NCBI GenBank assembly: GCA_024743055.1
Contig: JANSXH010000005.1
Location: forward strand, 124,001 to 188,000
Direction: 5' to 3'
DNA length: 64,000 nucleotides
Source of the DNA: Pseudomonadota bacterium
GTDB taxonomy: Bacteria; Pseudomonadota; Alphaproteobacteria; Sneathiellales; Sneathiellaceae
Part shown: one piece after another, positions 41,057 to 51,900 of the stretch
How the letters are laid out: each line of letters starts with the position of its first letter
Numbering within the stretch: the first letter of the stretch is position 1
Notes under the pieces: generated by a model
Databases searched by the model: none
What the model saw: only the letters and a program-made list of their open reading frames with translations
What the model was told of the DNA's origin: nothing
Made by a program: the position numbers and the translations under genes

Positions 41057-42832
41057 CTATAACGGCCAGAAGAACAAAATGGCCGGAACGGCTACAGCGA
41101 TGACCAGAATTTCAAGAGGCAGGCCCATTCGCCAATAGTCCCCAAACTTGTATCCGCCTGGTCCCATAATCAAGGTGTTATTCTTGTGACCGATCGGTGT
41201 TAGGAAGGCGCAAGAGGCTGCAACTGCGACAGCCATCAGAAATGGATCCGGATTAACGCCAAGACGCATGGCAATATCTAAGGATATCGGGGCACCGATA
41301 ACGGCCGTCGCTGTATTGTTAAGAACGTCTGATAAGGTCATGACAACGATCATTAGGACAAACAAAACCGCCATAACAGGCAATCCTGCCGTCAGATCGA
41401 CAATGCCTTGAGCAATGAGCGAGGTCCCACCTGAAGCTTCTAGTGCAGCGCCAAGCGGTATCATTGATCCAAGAAGAATAATAACTGGCCATTCAACCTG
41501 GTGGTAGACCTCCTGGATGGGAACAATATCAAGCGCTACATAAGCGGCTACTACAATGGCCAAGGCTACAGCAAGATATAATCCGCCAAAGCTGGCGACA
41601 GCGATGGCAGCCGCAAAAATACCGGCAGCAAGTCCAGCTCGGCGATATTGGGTAACAGAAAGACCGCGCTCAGCCAGCGGCAAACCGCCCAGCCATTGCG
41701 CGACTTCCGGAACCCGATCACTAGGGCCGAGCAGCAAAAGAACATCGCCTGCTTGTATATTCAGATGGCGAACCCGGTCCCGAAACTTGGCACCCTGACG
41801 AGAGACACCCAACAATGTCACACCATGACGGGAGAGGAGCCGGAAAGAAATAGCGGAGCGGCCTTCTATCCGGGAGTAACGAGGGACGACAACTTCCATC
41901 ACTGTCATCCCGCCGGAAGCAACTTTCTCGTGACGCTTTTCACCATCAAATTCGAGTTTCAAGGCACCGCGGAACTGGTCGATAGCCTTGGGACCAGCAT
42001 CGACCACCAGGATATCTCCGGCACGAATTTCCACATTTCGCGCCTGTCCGGCCAGCCTCTTATGCCGGCGGACTAGCCCCACCACAGCCACATCATTGTT
42101 ATCTGCAATCTCGTCAAGCTCGCGCACCAATTGTCCGATCGCTGGCGAGGCTTCCGGAACAACGAGTTCAGCCAGATAGCCTTCTTCATCCATCAGGTCT
42201 GCTGTCGGGCTTTTATTATCTTTCGCACCTGGGATCAGGCGCCAACCTATGATGGCTATGAAGGCAATACCGATAACAGCGCAAACAATACCGACAGGGG
42301 CAAAATCAAACATCGTGAAAGGATCACCAAGCGCCTGTTCCCGATAGGACGCAATAATGATATTCGGCGGGGTGCCGATAAGAGTTACCAACCCGCCAAG
42401 AATAGTCGCAAAGGCGAGCGGCATCAGGGTTATGCGCGGGGAACGTTTTTCTTTCGCAGCAGCCTGCAAATCCACAGGCATTAGCAGAGCCAACGCGGCC
42501 ACATTATTCATAAAGGCCGAGAATACTGCACCCAACCCGCTCATTGCCATGATATGGCTTGAGAGTTTCAGATCAAGGGCTGTCAATTTTCGGGTAATCA
42601 GATCGACGGCGCCTGAATTGACCAACCCACGAGAGACAATCAGAACAAGAGCAACAATGACGGTCGCAGGGTGGCCAAAGCCTGAGAAAGCGAGGTTAGT
42701 CGGGACAAGACCCAAGACAAGAGCGATGATCAGGGCAACAAAAGCAACAAGATCATAGCGCCATTTCCCCCAGATCAATAACGCAAATACAATACCAAAC
42801 AGGGAAAATAGTAGAATTTGATCTTGCGTCAT
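41057..42832 (-). CDS. DASS/SLC13-type permease with TrkA-C domains
   Basis: A 591-residue inner-membrane ion-coupled transporter. The helical halves carry SLC13/CitMHS features: FMNNVAALALLMPVDLQA, IGTPPNIIIASYREQALG, LNNTATAVIGAPISLDI and CAFLTPIGHKNNTLIMGPGG. Between them (about 215-385) lie two TrkA-C/RCK-C-type domains (ELDEIADNNDVAVVGLVRRH; HGVTLLGVSRQGAKFRD), usual in this subgroup of sulfate or dicarboxylate permeases. The substrate is not set by sequence. It is upstream of bdhA on the same strand, so carboxylate uptake feeding bdhA is possible but unproved. Confidence 0.88.
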   Translation of the reverse strand: MTQDQILLFSLFGIVFALLIWGKWRYDLVAFVALIIALVLGLVPTNLAFSGFGHPATVIVALVLIVSRGLVNSGAVDLITRKLTALDLKLSSHIMAMSGLGAVFSAFMNNVAALALLMPVDLQAAAKEKRSPRITLMPLAFATILGGLVTLIGTPPNIIIASYREQALGDPFTMFDFAPVGIVCAVIGIAFIAIIGWRLIPGAKDNKSPTADLMDEEGYLAELVVPEASPAIGQLVRELDEIADNNDVAVVGLVRRHKRLAGQARNVEIRAGDILVVDAGPKAIDQFRGALKLEFDGEKRHEKVASGGMTVMEVVVPRYSRIEGRSAISFRLLSRHGVTLLGVSRQGAKFRDRVRHLNIQAGDVLLLLGPSDRVPEVAQWLGGLPLAERGLSVTQYRRAGLAAGIFAAAIAVASFGGLYLAVALAIVVAAYVALDIVPIQEVYHQVEWPVIILLGSMIPLGAALEASGGTSLIAQGIVDLTAGLPVMAVLFVLMIVVMTLSDVLNNTATAVIGAPISLDIAMRLGVNPDPFLMAVAVAASCAFLTPIGHKNNTLIMGPGGYKFGDYWRMGLPLEILVIAVAVPAILFFWPL

Positions 42833-42902
42833 TCAGCTTATCCTATCCACATCAACTTGCGTCAACTTAGCTTATATATGTGACGATGCAAACAGAGCGG
42901 TT

Positions 42903-43292
42903 TCAGGAGGCTTTTTTAAGCATCTCAGCCATCATCTGATGAATGATATTTACCCCCTTCAAAGGTCGAAGCATAACCTTGAAATCAGTTATACGCCCGT
43001 CTTCCCCCCAGGAGATCATATCAACACCGTTGACGGTTATCCCGTCAATGACCGTCTCGAATTCAAGAACCGCATCATTCTGGCCGACGACTTCTCTGAC
43101 ATATCTAAACTCGTTGTTAAAAAACACAAAAAACGCCGCCGTCAAATACATCTGGGTTTTCGCCTTCCCTTCTTGCGGAGTGAAAACGACAGGTGAATGA
43201 AAGATTGCATCATCATGCAGCAAATCATCAAGCCCCGACGGGTCATTGGAAGCAACCAGCTGATGCCAGCGAGCGATTGTATTTTCTATCAT
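42903..43292 (-). CDS. SnoaL/NTF2-like protein
   Basis: A 129-residue single-domain protein with the SnoaL-like NTF2 cone fold: ARWHQLVASNDPSGLDDLLHD, DDAIFHSPVVFTP, AVLEFETVIDGITVNGVD and GRITDFKVMLRPLKGV. The family holds small isomerases, cyclases and limonene-epoxide-hydrolase relatives, and many non-enzymatic members. GAGGA lies 9 bases before the ATG. It is 14 bases downstream of the MscS gene and 70 bases before the DASS gene, in one likely transcript. No function can be given. Confidence 0.82.
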   Translation of the reverse strand: MIENTIARWHQLVASNDPSGLDDLLHDDAIFHSPVVFTPQEGKAKTQMYLTAAFFVFFNNEFRYVREVVGQNDAVLEFETVIDGITVNGVDMISWGEDGRITDFKVMLRPLKGVNIIHQMMAEMLKKAS

Positions 43293-43306
43293 GCTAATTC
43301 CTCAGA

Positions 43307-44602
43307 TCAGTTCTGACCTAGTTTTTTGTTATCAATCATTTCTACCCGAATATCTCTTTGTGGGAAGGGGATATTGATGTTTTCTTCTTTAAAGGCGCGC
43401 CAGATCTCTACCAGAACATCACTGGTCACATTTCTACAGCCCGCTTCCGGGTCGGAAATCCAAAAGCGCAGTTCTAGATCAATGGAGTTGTCCCCAAACC
43501 CCCTCATCAGGCAGCGGGGAGCGGGTTCAGAAAGAACACGGGTTACTTTCCCGGCCGTCTTCTGAACAAGATCAATGACCTTTGGAACATCAGAGTCATA
43601 GGCCACTCCGATCGGCGCCCGCAATCTTACATTTCGGGAGCTGTAGGACCAGTTGATCACCTGCTGTGTAATCAGGTCCTCATTTGGAATAAGATATTCC
43701 GTCGCATCCCGGGTAATGACTGAGGCGTAGCGGGCTCCCATGGTATTGACCCGCCCATAGGTCTCATCGATTTCGATAACGTCTCCGGGTTTGATGCTCC
43801 GGTCCAGCAGCAGAATGATGCCGCTGATCAGATTTGAGACGATTTTTTGAAGACCGAAGCCAATACCGACACCAAGAGCGCCACTAAACACAGCGAAGGC
43901 AGTGATATTGATACCTGAATTAGACAGAATGATCAGGATAGCGGCTGCAATCAGCCCGACACGCACCAGCTTCGCGACCAGCACCTGAACAGACGGGGTC
44001 AGCGCTGTTGTCTTATGGATACGCGCTTCAAGGAAACGGGAGAGCCCGAAAGTTATCCAGAAAACAATGATACCCGCCACCAACGCCTTGGCGACACCCA
44101 GCATGGAAATCTGCGTTTCGCCAAGCCGGAAAGCCAGCCCCTCCAGAAAGACCAAGGTCGGTTCCAAAAGTCCTAGAATATTGAGGGCTGCAATCGTCCA
44201 GGCACAGACAGCGACAATGCGCGCCCAAATTTTGTTCTCTGCCAGACTGGTGACAATCGAAATGATGATCCAGGCACTCAGCAGAGAGCAAACAGCACTC
44301 AGGATGACCGATGGCGGACCAACCCCCTGGAAAATGGCCAACAGCGCAAATTCAATGACAAGCCAAATGAGAGGGATCGCCAGACCGGATAAAATCTCAA
44401 CGCCACGGCCAAAGGGTGAGTTTTCTGGCAATCGATCTTGCAATGTTGCCAACATCGCCTGAAATCTTGTTCGAGCTATATAGGCAACGACCAAGCCAGC
44501 AATGACACCGCCTAACTGCGCCAGGACATCAAAGTCTGATCCCAACGCAATTACATGATCCCAAGCTTGCTGCAGGATTTCTTGAATCTTATCCATAGAC
44601 AT
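43307..44602 (-). CDS. MscS-family mechanosensitive channel
   Basis: A 431-residue membrane channel that opens on membrane tension to release solutes after osmotic down-shock. About six helices come first. The pore-lining helix and beta domain are typical: AVFSGALGVGIGFGLQKIVS, NLISGIILLLDRSIKPGDVI, and VNTMGARYASVITRDATEYL. The C-terminal part (DLELRFWISDPE, FPQRDIRVEM) closes the vestibule. The N-terminal helices are more than in E. coli MscS (three), as in YbdG-like forms. It is divergent from an MFS gene, 136 bases away. Confidence 0.92.
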   Translation of the reverse strand: MSMDKIQEILQQAWDHVIALGSDFDVLAQLGGVIAGLVVAYIARTRFQAMLATLQDRLPENSPFGRGVEILSGLAIPLIWLVIEFALLAIFQGVGPPSVILSAVCSLLSAWIIISIVTSLAENKIWARIVAVCAWTIAALNILGLLEPTLVFLEGLAFRLGETQISMLGVAKALVAGIIVFWITFGLSRFLEARIHKTTALTPSVQVLVAKLVRVGLIAAAILIILSNSGINITAFAVFSGALGVGIGFGLQKIVSNLISGIILLLDRSIKPGDVIEIDETYGRVNTMGARYASVITRDATEYLIPNEDLITQQVINWSYSSRNVRLRAPIGVAYDSDVPKVIDLVQKTAGKVTRVLSEPAPRCLMRGFGDNSIDLELRFWISDPEAGCRNVTSDVLVEIWRAFKEENINIPFPQRDIRVEMIDNKKLGQN

Positions 44603-44738
44603 CAGAATTTAGCTTAAACTGATCTGACATGATTTCAATCAGCAAATACTTGATGCGCTCCTGTCTCACATTATGCTAACATGCTTCAAGTTCAGGATTT
44701 CTTCTGGTCACCCCCTATACCATCCCAAGGCCCTTTCG

Positions 44739-45986
44739 ATGATCAAACGCACCCAAAATACGGTGTCAGGTTCGTCTGTGCTGGACAGCCGATACTCCTG
44801 GTTCCGATTGACCCTTTCGGTCCTGATTGCAACGATCGGGAGCGCCGGCATGTGGATTGTCGTAATTGTCCTACCGGAAGTGCAATTAGAGTTTGGTATC
44901 AACCGATCGGAAGCCTCGCTCCCCTTTACGGCCACGATGATCGGATTTGCTATAGGAAATCTTCTCATTGGTAAGCTTGTTGACAGATTGGGTATTGTTT
45001 TACCTTTGATAGGAGCGGCGATCCTTCTCGGCTCAGGCTTCCTCTTGAGCGCGATCGCGCCAAACATTTGGGTATTTACGATCCTGCAAGGCGTTTGTAT
45101 CGGGCTCGGTTCAGCTGCCACCTTTGGCCCCCTGATTGCCGATATTTCACACTGGTTCGAACATCGCCGCGGGATCGCTGTAGCTGCGGCGGCCAGCGGC
45201 AACTACCTTGCGGGCGCTGTTTGGCCATGGATCCTCAAAGATATCATAGCCAACGATGGTTGGCGGGACGCGTATACTCTTGTCGGCATCGTTTCTTTTG
45301 TCGGGATGATCCCTCTCGCTTTGTTTTTGCGACGGCGGTTGCCCTCACGGATTGTTGATGGCGTCGAAGTATCTGATGTCAATGATGTTCCGACACGGAA
45401 AATTAACCTCTCCCCCCGTGCTCTTCAGGGGTTACTCTGTATCGCTGGCATCAGTTGCTGTGTTGCGATGTCCATGCCTCAAGTTCATATCGTCGCCTAT
45501 TGTGCGGATCTCGGCTTTGGTGTCGCTGCCGGCGCAGAGATGCTTTCTCTCATGCTATTGGGCGGAATAGCTAGCCGCCTGGCATCCGGTTTCCTTGCTG
45601 ACCATATCGGAGGGGTGCGGACAGTCTTGTTGGGGTCGTTCCTGCAATGCTCAGCCCTATTCCTATATCTGCCATTTGACGGACTGATGTCGCTCTATAT
45701 TGTTTCCTTAGTTTTTGGCTTGTCGCAAGGAGGGCTTGTGCCGAGCTATGCCCTTATCGTCAGGGAATACCTCCCAGCAAAAGAGGCTGGTGAAAGGGTT
45801 GGCCTTGTGATTATGCTGACCGTTGTCGGCATGGCCCTCGGCGGATGGGTGTCCGGATGGATCTATGATCTGACGGGATCCTATCAGGCCGCCTTCATGA
45901 ATGGTATCGCCTGGAATATGGTGAATATGCTAATAATGGCCTTGCTGTTATGGCGGACGCAGCAGCCAAAAGCATTAAGCGCATAA
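44739..45986 (+). CDS. MFS permease, monocarboxylate-transporter-like
   Basis: A 415-residue 12-helix permease. It opens with SWFRLTLSVLIATIGSAGMW, and has the loop FAIGNLLIGKLVDRLG and the helix-4/5 region SHWFEHRRGIAVAAAASGN that are usual in oxalate/monocarboxylate-type MFS carriers. The ATG at 44739 is favoured over 44673 because AAGG lies 8 bases upstream and the first helix follows at normal distance. The cupin gene starts 23 bases after its stop, so the two probably share a transcript and may handle one carboxylate or aromatic compound. The substrate is unknown. Confidence 0.85.
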   Translation: MIKRTQNTVSGSSVLDSRYSWFRLTLSVLIATIGSAGMWIVVIVLPEVQLEFGINRSEASLPFTATMIGFAIGNLLIGKLVDRLGIVLPLIGAAILLGSGFLLSAIAPNIWVFTILQGVCIGLGSAATFGPLIADISHWFEHRRGIAVAAAASGNYLAGAVWPWILKDIIANDGWRDAYTLVGIVSFVGMIPLALFLRRRLPSRIVDGVEVSDVNDVPTRKINLSPRALQGLLCIAGISCCVAMSMPQVHIVAYCADLGFGVAAGAEMLSLMLLGGIASRLASGFLADHIGGVRTVLLGSFLQCSALFLYLPFDGLMSLYIVSLVFGLSQGGLVPSYALIVREYLPAKEAGERVGLVIMLTVVGMALGGWVSGWIYDLTGSYQAAFMNGIAWNMVNMLIMALLLWRTQQPKALSA

Positions 45987-46009
45987 TAACCAACGGGAGG
46001 ATCCATGAA

Positions 46010-46381
46010 ATGAAATTGTCAGTCAGTCATGAAGAGGACGCAGATTTTTCTGGAGGCCTGCGAGGCTTCTTTGAATATCGGGATCTCGGGATTAAGGAAG
46101 CAACAGACGGCCGCTTTGGCGCCCATGTCATTCGTGCGGTTCCTGGCAAACATGCTGTAGGTGATACCCATTATCATACCCTTGAATTTCAGATGGTCTA
46201 TGTCCTCAAAGGATGGGTCAAATTCTGGTATGAAGGCGAAGGGGAAGTTCTTCTGAAACCCGGTTCATGCGTTCACCAGAAACCAGGTATTGTTCATCGC
46301 GAACTTGAACACTCGGATGACCTGGAACTAATTGAAATAACCCTTCCAGCGGACTTTGAAACAGATCCCGCGACTGAATAG
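46010..46381 (+). CDS. Small cupin-domain protein
   Basis: A 123-residue single cupin. Conserved metal-site segments are GDTHYHTLEFQMVYVLKG (His, His and Glu) and VHQKPGIVHRELEH, with the beta-barrel strands VKFWYEGEGEVLLKPGS between. The ATG at 46010 is chosen because GGAGG lies 9 bases upstream; starts further 5' would lie inside the MFS gene. It may be an isomerase, dioxygenase or ligand-binding partner of the MFS permease product. It ends 89 bases before the TolC-like gene. Confidence 0.88.
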   Translation: MKLSVSHEEDADFSGGLRGFFEYRDLGIKEATDGRFGAHVIRAVPGKHAVGDTHYHTLEFQMVYVLKGWVKFWYEGEGEVLLKPGSCVHQKPGIVHRELEHSDDLELIEITLPADFETDPATE

Positions 46382-46413
46382 GTATCACATATAGCTCAGA
46401 CCACCCTATCATT

Positions 46414-46442
46414 TTGACATTGTAATAATGTGTGAGTATGGT
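46414..46442 (+). promoter_or_regulatory. Sigma-70-like promoter of the efflux operon
   Basis: A consensus -35 TTGACA at 46414-46419, a 17-base spacer, and TATGGT at 46437-46442 as the -10. It precedes the TolC-like ATG by 28 bases, so transcription would start about 46449 with a short leader. The -10 is imperfect (4 of 6). Confidence 0.5.
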
Positions 46443-46470
46443 TTTTAGACAGGCAAACTCATTCCATTAG

Positions 46471-47820
46471 ATGAAAGTCGGTATGCCGAAACATCTTCGT
46501 TTTCTAACAGTTCCGCTGCTAGCTTTAGGGCTTTCCATCTCGTTGGTTCACGCCTCGGAAGGGCCTGTCCTCACACTTGAACAAGCGCTGAATATCGTTC
46601 GGTCCCAGAACCTTCAGGTAAAAAACGCTGATATCCAAATTAAGGCCCTGGGAGATCAATCAGAAGCGTTAAAAACAAAACGCTATCCGCAACTCAGCGC
46701 AAATGTGCGCGGCTTTCAGAATTTTGTCGATAATGATTATACCTTCAAAGAAGGGTCCCTTGGCACGGTCGGTGGCAATCCGGTTCCTTCCAGCGATGTA
46801 AGTATCGACACAACAGACGGTTTCAGCACCCACTATTCTCTGACCGCGAAGCAGCCCCTTTTGGATCTGTATGAGATTGGCCTCAATATCGATAAACTTG
46901 AGATTCAGCAGGATATTGCGCGTCAACAGCTTAGGGAAACCCGTCAATCCGTCTCCTGGCAGGTCAAACAACTCTATTATCAGATTCTGAGCAGCGAAAG
47001 TACGATTGAATCATCTAAAGCCTCAGTCGATTTCTATACGGAGCTAGTGAAAATACTGAAAGATGAAGTGGCCCAGAAAACGGCCCTTGAATATCAGCTT
47101 TTAAATGCCGAGGCTGAGCTAGCGTCATCTCGACATGATATTCTCTCCACAAAAAACGATATCCTGACAAGCAAGCAGCAGCTCAATTCGCTGCTCGATC
47201 GAGATATTTCCACGCCTTTTAGTGTCAGCCTGGCGTTTGCCGATCCAATGCTTCGATATAATCCCGCAACGGCAGAAGAACAGGCTCTTGCCAGCCGGCC
47301 GGAAACCCAAGAGGCCCGTCTCCAGGTGAAGGAAGCAGAAACGGATCTGGAGATCCAGAAAACTGATTACTATCCTGAGGTCGATTTGGTAGCAAGTTAT
47401 GGACGCTCTGACCGCATCGAATTAATTCCAGATGAAAGCCTATATGTTGGCGTCATTGCGAAATGGGAATTCTTTACCTGGGGCCGGAATGGCGATCAGG
47501 TCATGGAAACCAAACGGGCGCTGTCGCAGGCTAAAAACTCACTTCGCGACAATGAAGAACAGATAAAGGCTGAAGTAAGCGAGGATATCCGCAATTTGGA
47601 AGTTGCAAAAAGCCTTGTTCCCGTCACTCAATTGGCACGAAAGGCTGCCGCTGAGCAATTGCGGGTCAGTTTCAATCAATATAAGGCCAAAACCATTCTT
47701 CTTAGTGATCTTCTGGATGCCCGATCCGAACTATCTGAGGCTGATGACAATTATCATCAGGCCCAACTTGCCGTGTGGAATGCCAGTGCAGAACTTGAAA
47801 AAGCCTTGGGAGAAGAGTAA
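46471..47820 (+). CDS. TolC-family outer-membrane efflux protein
   Basis: A 449-residue outer-membrane channel subunit. A signal peptide is seen (hydrophobic about 9-27, then HASEG). Two repeats of the TolC fold follow, with long helical stretches such as LTLEQALNIVRSQNLQVKNA and DLEIQKTDYYPEVDLVASYG and heptad-rich regions. It would form the trimeric exit duct of the pump encoded by the next two genes. Its stop abuts the ATG of the adaptor gene. The two candidate starts (46471 and 46483) are equally weak in ribosome site. Confidence 0.92.
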   Translation: MKVGMPKHLRFLTVPLLALGLSISLVHASEGPVLTLEQALNIVRSQNLQVKNADIQIKALGDQSEALKTKRYPQLSANVRGFQNFVDNDYTFKEGSLGTVGGNPVPSSDVSIDTTDGFSTHYSLTAKQPLLDLYEIGLNIDKLEIQQDIARQQLRETRQSVSWQVKQLYYQILSSESTIESSKASVDFYTELVKILKDEVAQKTALEYQLLNAEAELASSRHDILSTKNDILTSKQQLNSLLDRDISTPFSVSLAFADPMLRYNPATAEEQALASRPETQEARLQVKEAETDLEIQKTDYYPEVDLVASYGRSDRIELIPDESLYVGVIAKWEFFTWGRNGDQVMETKRALSQAKNSLRDNEEQIKAEVSEDIRNLEVAKSLVPVTQLARKAAAEQLRVSFNQYKAKTILLSDLLDARSELSEADDNYHQAQLAVWNASAELEKALGEE

Positions 47821-48948
47821 ATGCCGCTAAAGATTTTTGCGGTGGCGGGGCTCGTCTGTTGCGGATTGCTTCTACAAGCCTGTGATTCCGAAGATAAAGA
47901 GGCAGCAGCTCCCCTCACCCCTGTACGTGTTCAGGTTCCAGCGGTCACCGACCTGACGAATGCCGTAAGTTACACGGCCAATATTGAGGCCAACTCTCAG
48001 GTCAATGTCGCCTTCAAGGTGAATGGGTATGTAACAGACTTGCTGCAGGAAAAGACGGCAGACGGAGCCGATCGCCCCGTACAGTCTGGAGACATCGTCA
48101 AGAAGAATGCAGTCCTCGCCAAGGTTGACAGCAAAGATGCCAGCAACAGTATCAAAGAAACTAGTGCACAGGTTTCTTCCGCTCAGGCAAATTTCAACAA
48201 GGCTGCAAAAGATTATGAGCGGGCTCAGGCCCTGTTCAAGTCCAACAGTATGACTGCCCCTGATTTTGACTCTGCGAAACAGGAGTATGAAAACGCTGTC
48301 TCCCAGTTGAACAGCGCCAAAGCTCAGCAGAAAACAGCGGAGAATGACCTTCAGGACTTTGATCTGAAAGCGCCACTTTCCGGCGTCGTTCTACAACGCA
48401 ATGTGGATATTGGGACTCTAGTATCTCCTGGCGCCGTCGGTTTTGTCGTCGCGGATACCACGGTTATGAAGGCCGTTTTCGGTGTACCGGATACGATTAG
48501 CCAAGGGCTCAAAGTCGGTGATCCTCAAAAGTTTATAGTCCAGTCTATTCCAAATCAGGAATTCAGCGGAAAGATATCTGAGATCTCAGCTTCTGCGGAT
48601 ACCAATAGCCGAGTGTTTGATGTCAAAGTCGATGTCGACAATATGGAAGGTTTGTTGAAAGTCGGAATGATTGCCTCCCTTGATATCAGCAAAGAGGCAG
48701 CCTCCCATTCCGCCGCTCTCATTCCTTTGTCCGCAATAGTAAAGGCGAAGGATGATCCAAACGGATATGCGGTTTTCGTTCTTAAAAAACAGGACAATAC
48801 CCAAACCGTCTCCCTTCAGACCGTCGAGCTTGGTAAGGTTTATGGTAACAAGATTGATGTTCTGGGTGGCCTAACCCCTGAGGATCAAGTTGTGGTTAAA
48901 GGCGCGGCGTTTGTTGCTGATGGCCAGAAAGTGGCAGTTATTCCGTGA
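47821..48948 (+). CDS. RND periplasmic adaptor (membrane-fusion) lipoprotein
   Basis: A 375-residue HlyD/AcrA-type adaptor. The signal peptide ends in a lipobox (LLLQACDS), giving a lipidated Cys near residue 21. The barrel-sandwich lipoyl half begins TNAVSYTANIEANSQVNVAF and returns at DFDLKAPLSGVVLQRNVDIG, with a coiled-coil hairpin between (ETSAQVSSAQANFNKAAKDY). The beta-barrel and membrane-proximal domains follow (VFDVKVDVDNMEGLLKVGMI). It links the RND pump and the TolC-like duct. It directly follows the TolC-like gene and precedes the RND gene by 33 bases. Confidence 0.93.
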   Translation: MPLKIFAVAGLVCCGLLLQACDSEDKEAAAPLTPVRVQVPAVTDLTNAVSYTANIEANSQVNVAFKVNGYVTDLLQEKTADGADRPVQSGDIVKKNAVLAKVDSKDASNSIKETSAQVSSAQANFNKAAKDYERAQALFKSNSMTAPDFDSAKQEYENAVSQLNSAKAQQKTAENDLQDFDLKAPLSGVVLQRNVDIGTLVSPGAVGFVVADTTVMKAVFGVPDTISQGLKVGDPQKFIVQSIPNQEFSGKISEISASADTNSRVFDVKVDVDNMEGLLKVGMIASLDISKEAASHSAALIPLSAIVKAKDDPNGYAVFVLKKQDNTQTVSLQTVELGKVYGNKIDVLGGLTPEDQVVVKGAAFVADGQKVAVIP

Positions 48949-48981
48949 CCGTAGCACAAAAAACAGGTTGGGGAATGGCCC

Positions 48982-51900
48982 GTGAGTGACATTACCGAAA
49001 CCAGAAATACGGCGCGCTACTTTACGGAAAACAGGCATATTTCGTGGATATTGCTGATTGCCGTCTTCTTCTGGGGGGCCTATGGCTATATCTCGATGCC
49101 CAAAGCCAAAGACCCGGATATTCAGGTCCGGGTGGCTACTGCCATTACCAGTTGGCCCGGTGCCGATGCTTCTAAGATTGAGCAACTCATTACCCGCCCG
49201 GTGGAAGAAAAAGTGGCGGAAAGCTCTAATCTACACGAGACCAGTCCGTCAAAGTTCGCCATCAAATCCCTGACCTTACCTAACTTGTCGATCGTACAAA
49301 TTCAGCTGTCGGAATCCCTGGACGATACTAAGCAGGCCTTCAACGAGATCAATCTCAAGCTCAATGACCTTTCGCAAACCTTGCCGGACGGCGCCGGGGA
49401 GATCCAGTTTAACGATGGCTTTGGAAATACAGCAGCAATCCTATTGACCCTTGCCAGCCCAGCGGAACGACCGGTAGAGATATCCTTGCGCGCTCGGGAT
49501 ATTGAAGATGCCATAGAAACTGTTCGCGAGAGCGCAGGATCGTCCGATGCCTTGCCACGTCGATCCCTTATTGTGGTGATGCCGCGGGATATCAATCTGG
49601 ATGCCCCCAGCCGCAATATGGATTTGCTGAAGAACTATCTTCTACAAAAACGCTTGATCAAAAATGCCAGATCCATGCGAGGCTCTGGTTTTATCGGGAT
49701 CGATTTTGCGACAGATCAAAGTGACAGCGCTCTGATAAATGAGCTGAATGAGTTCCTACGAACAAAGCTTGGTATGGTCCAGTTTCATGAGGACGCATGG
49801 CCCGCTGTCGTCATTGATAGCCCATCTGAAACAAATGCAAATTTACAGGCCTCCCCTGGTCAAAAATTCAGCTATCGTGAATTGAACGACTTTTCTGATC
49901 TGATTACCCGAACCTTGCAGACCATCCCGCTAGTGACTGTTGTACAGAGCTCAGGTGTTGTTGATGAACGGATTTTTCTGGAATATTCCCAGGACCTGCT
50001 TGCGTCCTATGGCCTGACCCCAAGCGACATCAATAACGCTATTGCCGCGCGCAACAGTGATCTGTCGGGTGGAGAATTCCACGCCGGTGGTTCCAATGTG
50101 CTGGTTGAGCCGGTTGGGCAGTATACGGATCCGGACCAGATTGGCGGTACAGCTTTTACAGAGTCCGCATCCGGCGCTCCTGTTTATTTACGGGATGTTG
50201 GAAATGTCGTCCCCGGCTATCAGTCTCCGCCGGAATTTCTGAATTACTATAACTGGCGGGATGACGGCGGGAAATGGCATCGCGGCAAGGCAATCTCCCT
50301 GGCCATTCAAATGCGCGAAGGCGGACAGATTGGCGAATTTGGCGAAGCTGTAACCCAAGCCATGACTGATGTCAGGCAGCATCTACCGGATGATCTTGTC
50401 ATTGCGCGGGTATCAAACCAGCCGAGCCAGGTTGCTGAGAATATCGATCTATTCATGACAGCCCTGATTGAAGCGGTGGTGCTGGTTGTGATTATTTCGC
50501 TTCTCGGGTTCTGGGAATGGCGCTCTGCGCTGCTCATGATGTTGGCCATACCCATCACGCTGGCCATGACATTCGGGGTCATCGATCTTCTTGGCATTCA
50601 GCTGCAACAGGTCTCCATTGCTACTTTGATCATCGCCCTTGGCCTGCTCATTGATGACCCCGTCGTGGCAGGTGACGCCATCAAGCGGGGTATGGCGGCG
50701 GGTCAGCCTCGAAGTCTTGCCTCCTGGTTAGGTCCAACAAAGCTTGCCCATGCCATCATGTTTGCCACCATTACTAATGTGGTCGCCTATATGCCATTCC
50801 TTTTGCTGTCAGGGAATACGGGGGAATTTCTATATAGTCTCCCGGTCGTCATGGCGACAGCGTTGATATGCTCGCGGCTTGTTTCCATGAGCTTCTTGCC
50901 GTTTCTCGGATATTACCTGCTCCGACCCCGAAAAAAACCGGAGCCGACAATGGAAGAGCGGCGGACCAAAGGCTTTACCGGTTTGTATTTCAAGGTCGGC
51001 GGCATTCTGATCAACCATCGGAAAAAGGCCCTTCTGATTTCCTTCGCCTTTTTTGCCCTGATCATTCCCCTGAAGGAAACACTGAAAACGTCGTTCTTTC
51101 CAGATGATGTGCAGTATCTGTTTTACGCAGATGTTCAGCTTAGAAATGACGCAACCATTTATGAAACACAAGATGTGGTTCTGAGGGCCGAAAAAATCAT
51201 ACAGGAAGTGGCCAAAAAGTTTGGTGCAGAACTTGGCCCTGACGGCGGCGGTGACCCTCTGCAGTCAATCGCCAGCTTTATGGGAGGAGGAGCGCCGCGC
51301 TTCTGGTTCTCCGTCACCCCGCAACTTCACCAAAGAAATTATGCCCAATTGGTGATGAGGGTGAACGACAAGGATCTGACAAATAAACTCATCGGTCCTC
51401 TTCAAGAAGCCTTAAGTTCCCAAATCGCCGACGCCGTTATTGACGTTCGGCAGCTGCAAACCAATCCTGTTCCCTATCCGATTGATATCCGCCTCTACGC
51501 CAAAACCGCCGTGCAGTCTGATGGGCCTCAGGACGTTGCAGAGATCGAGGCGTTGCGAAAACTGTCAGCTGAACTTGTCAGCATCTTGAGAAATGCTCCC
51601 AATGCGACCCGAGCCCGTGACGATTGGGGTCGTGAGTCCATCAGGCTTCGTTTGGAAATCGATTCTGACCGCGCGTTTCTCGCCGGGGTCACCAATGAGG
51701 AAATCGCCGCCTCCTCTTCAGGCGGCCTAAACGGCAATCAGGTTACTTCTATGCAGCGAGGGGATAAAAACATCCCAGTGGTCACCATATTGGAACCTTC
51801 CGAGCGCGCGGAGATTTCTGATCTTGAGGACCTATATGTTTTTGCCACAACAAACAGCAACAAGATACCGCTCGGACAAATAGCTACCGTCTCCTATGAC

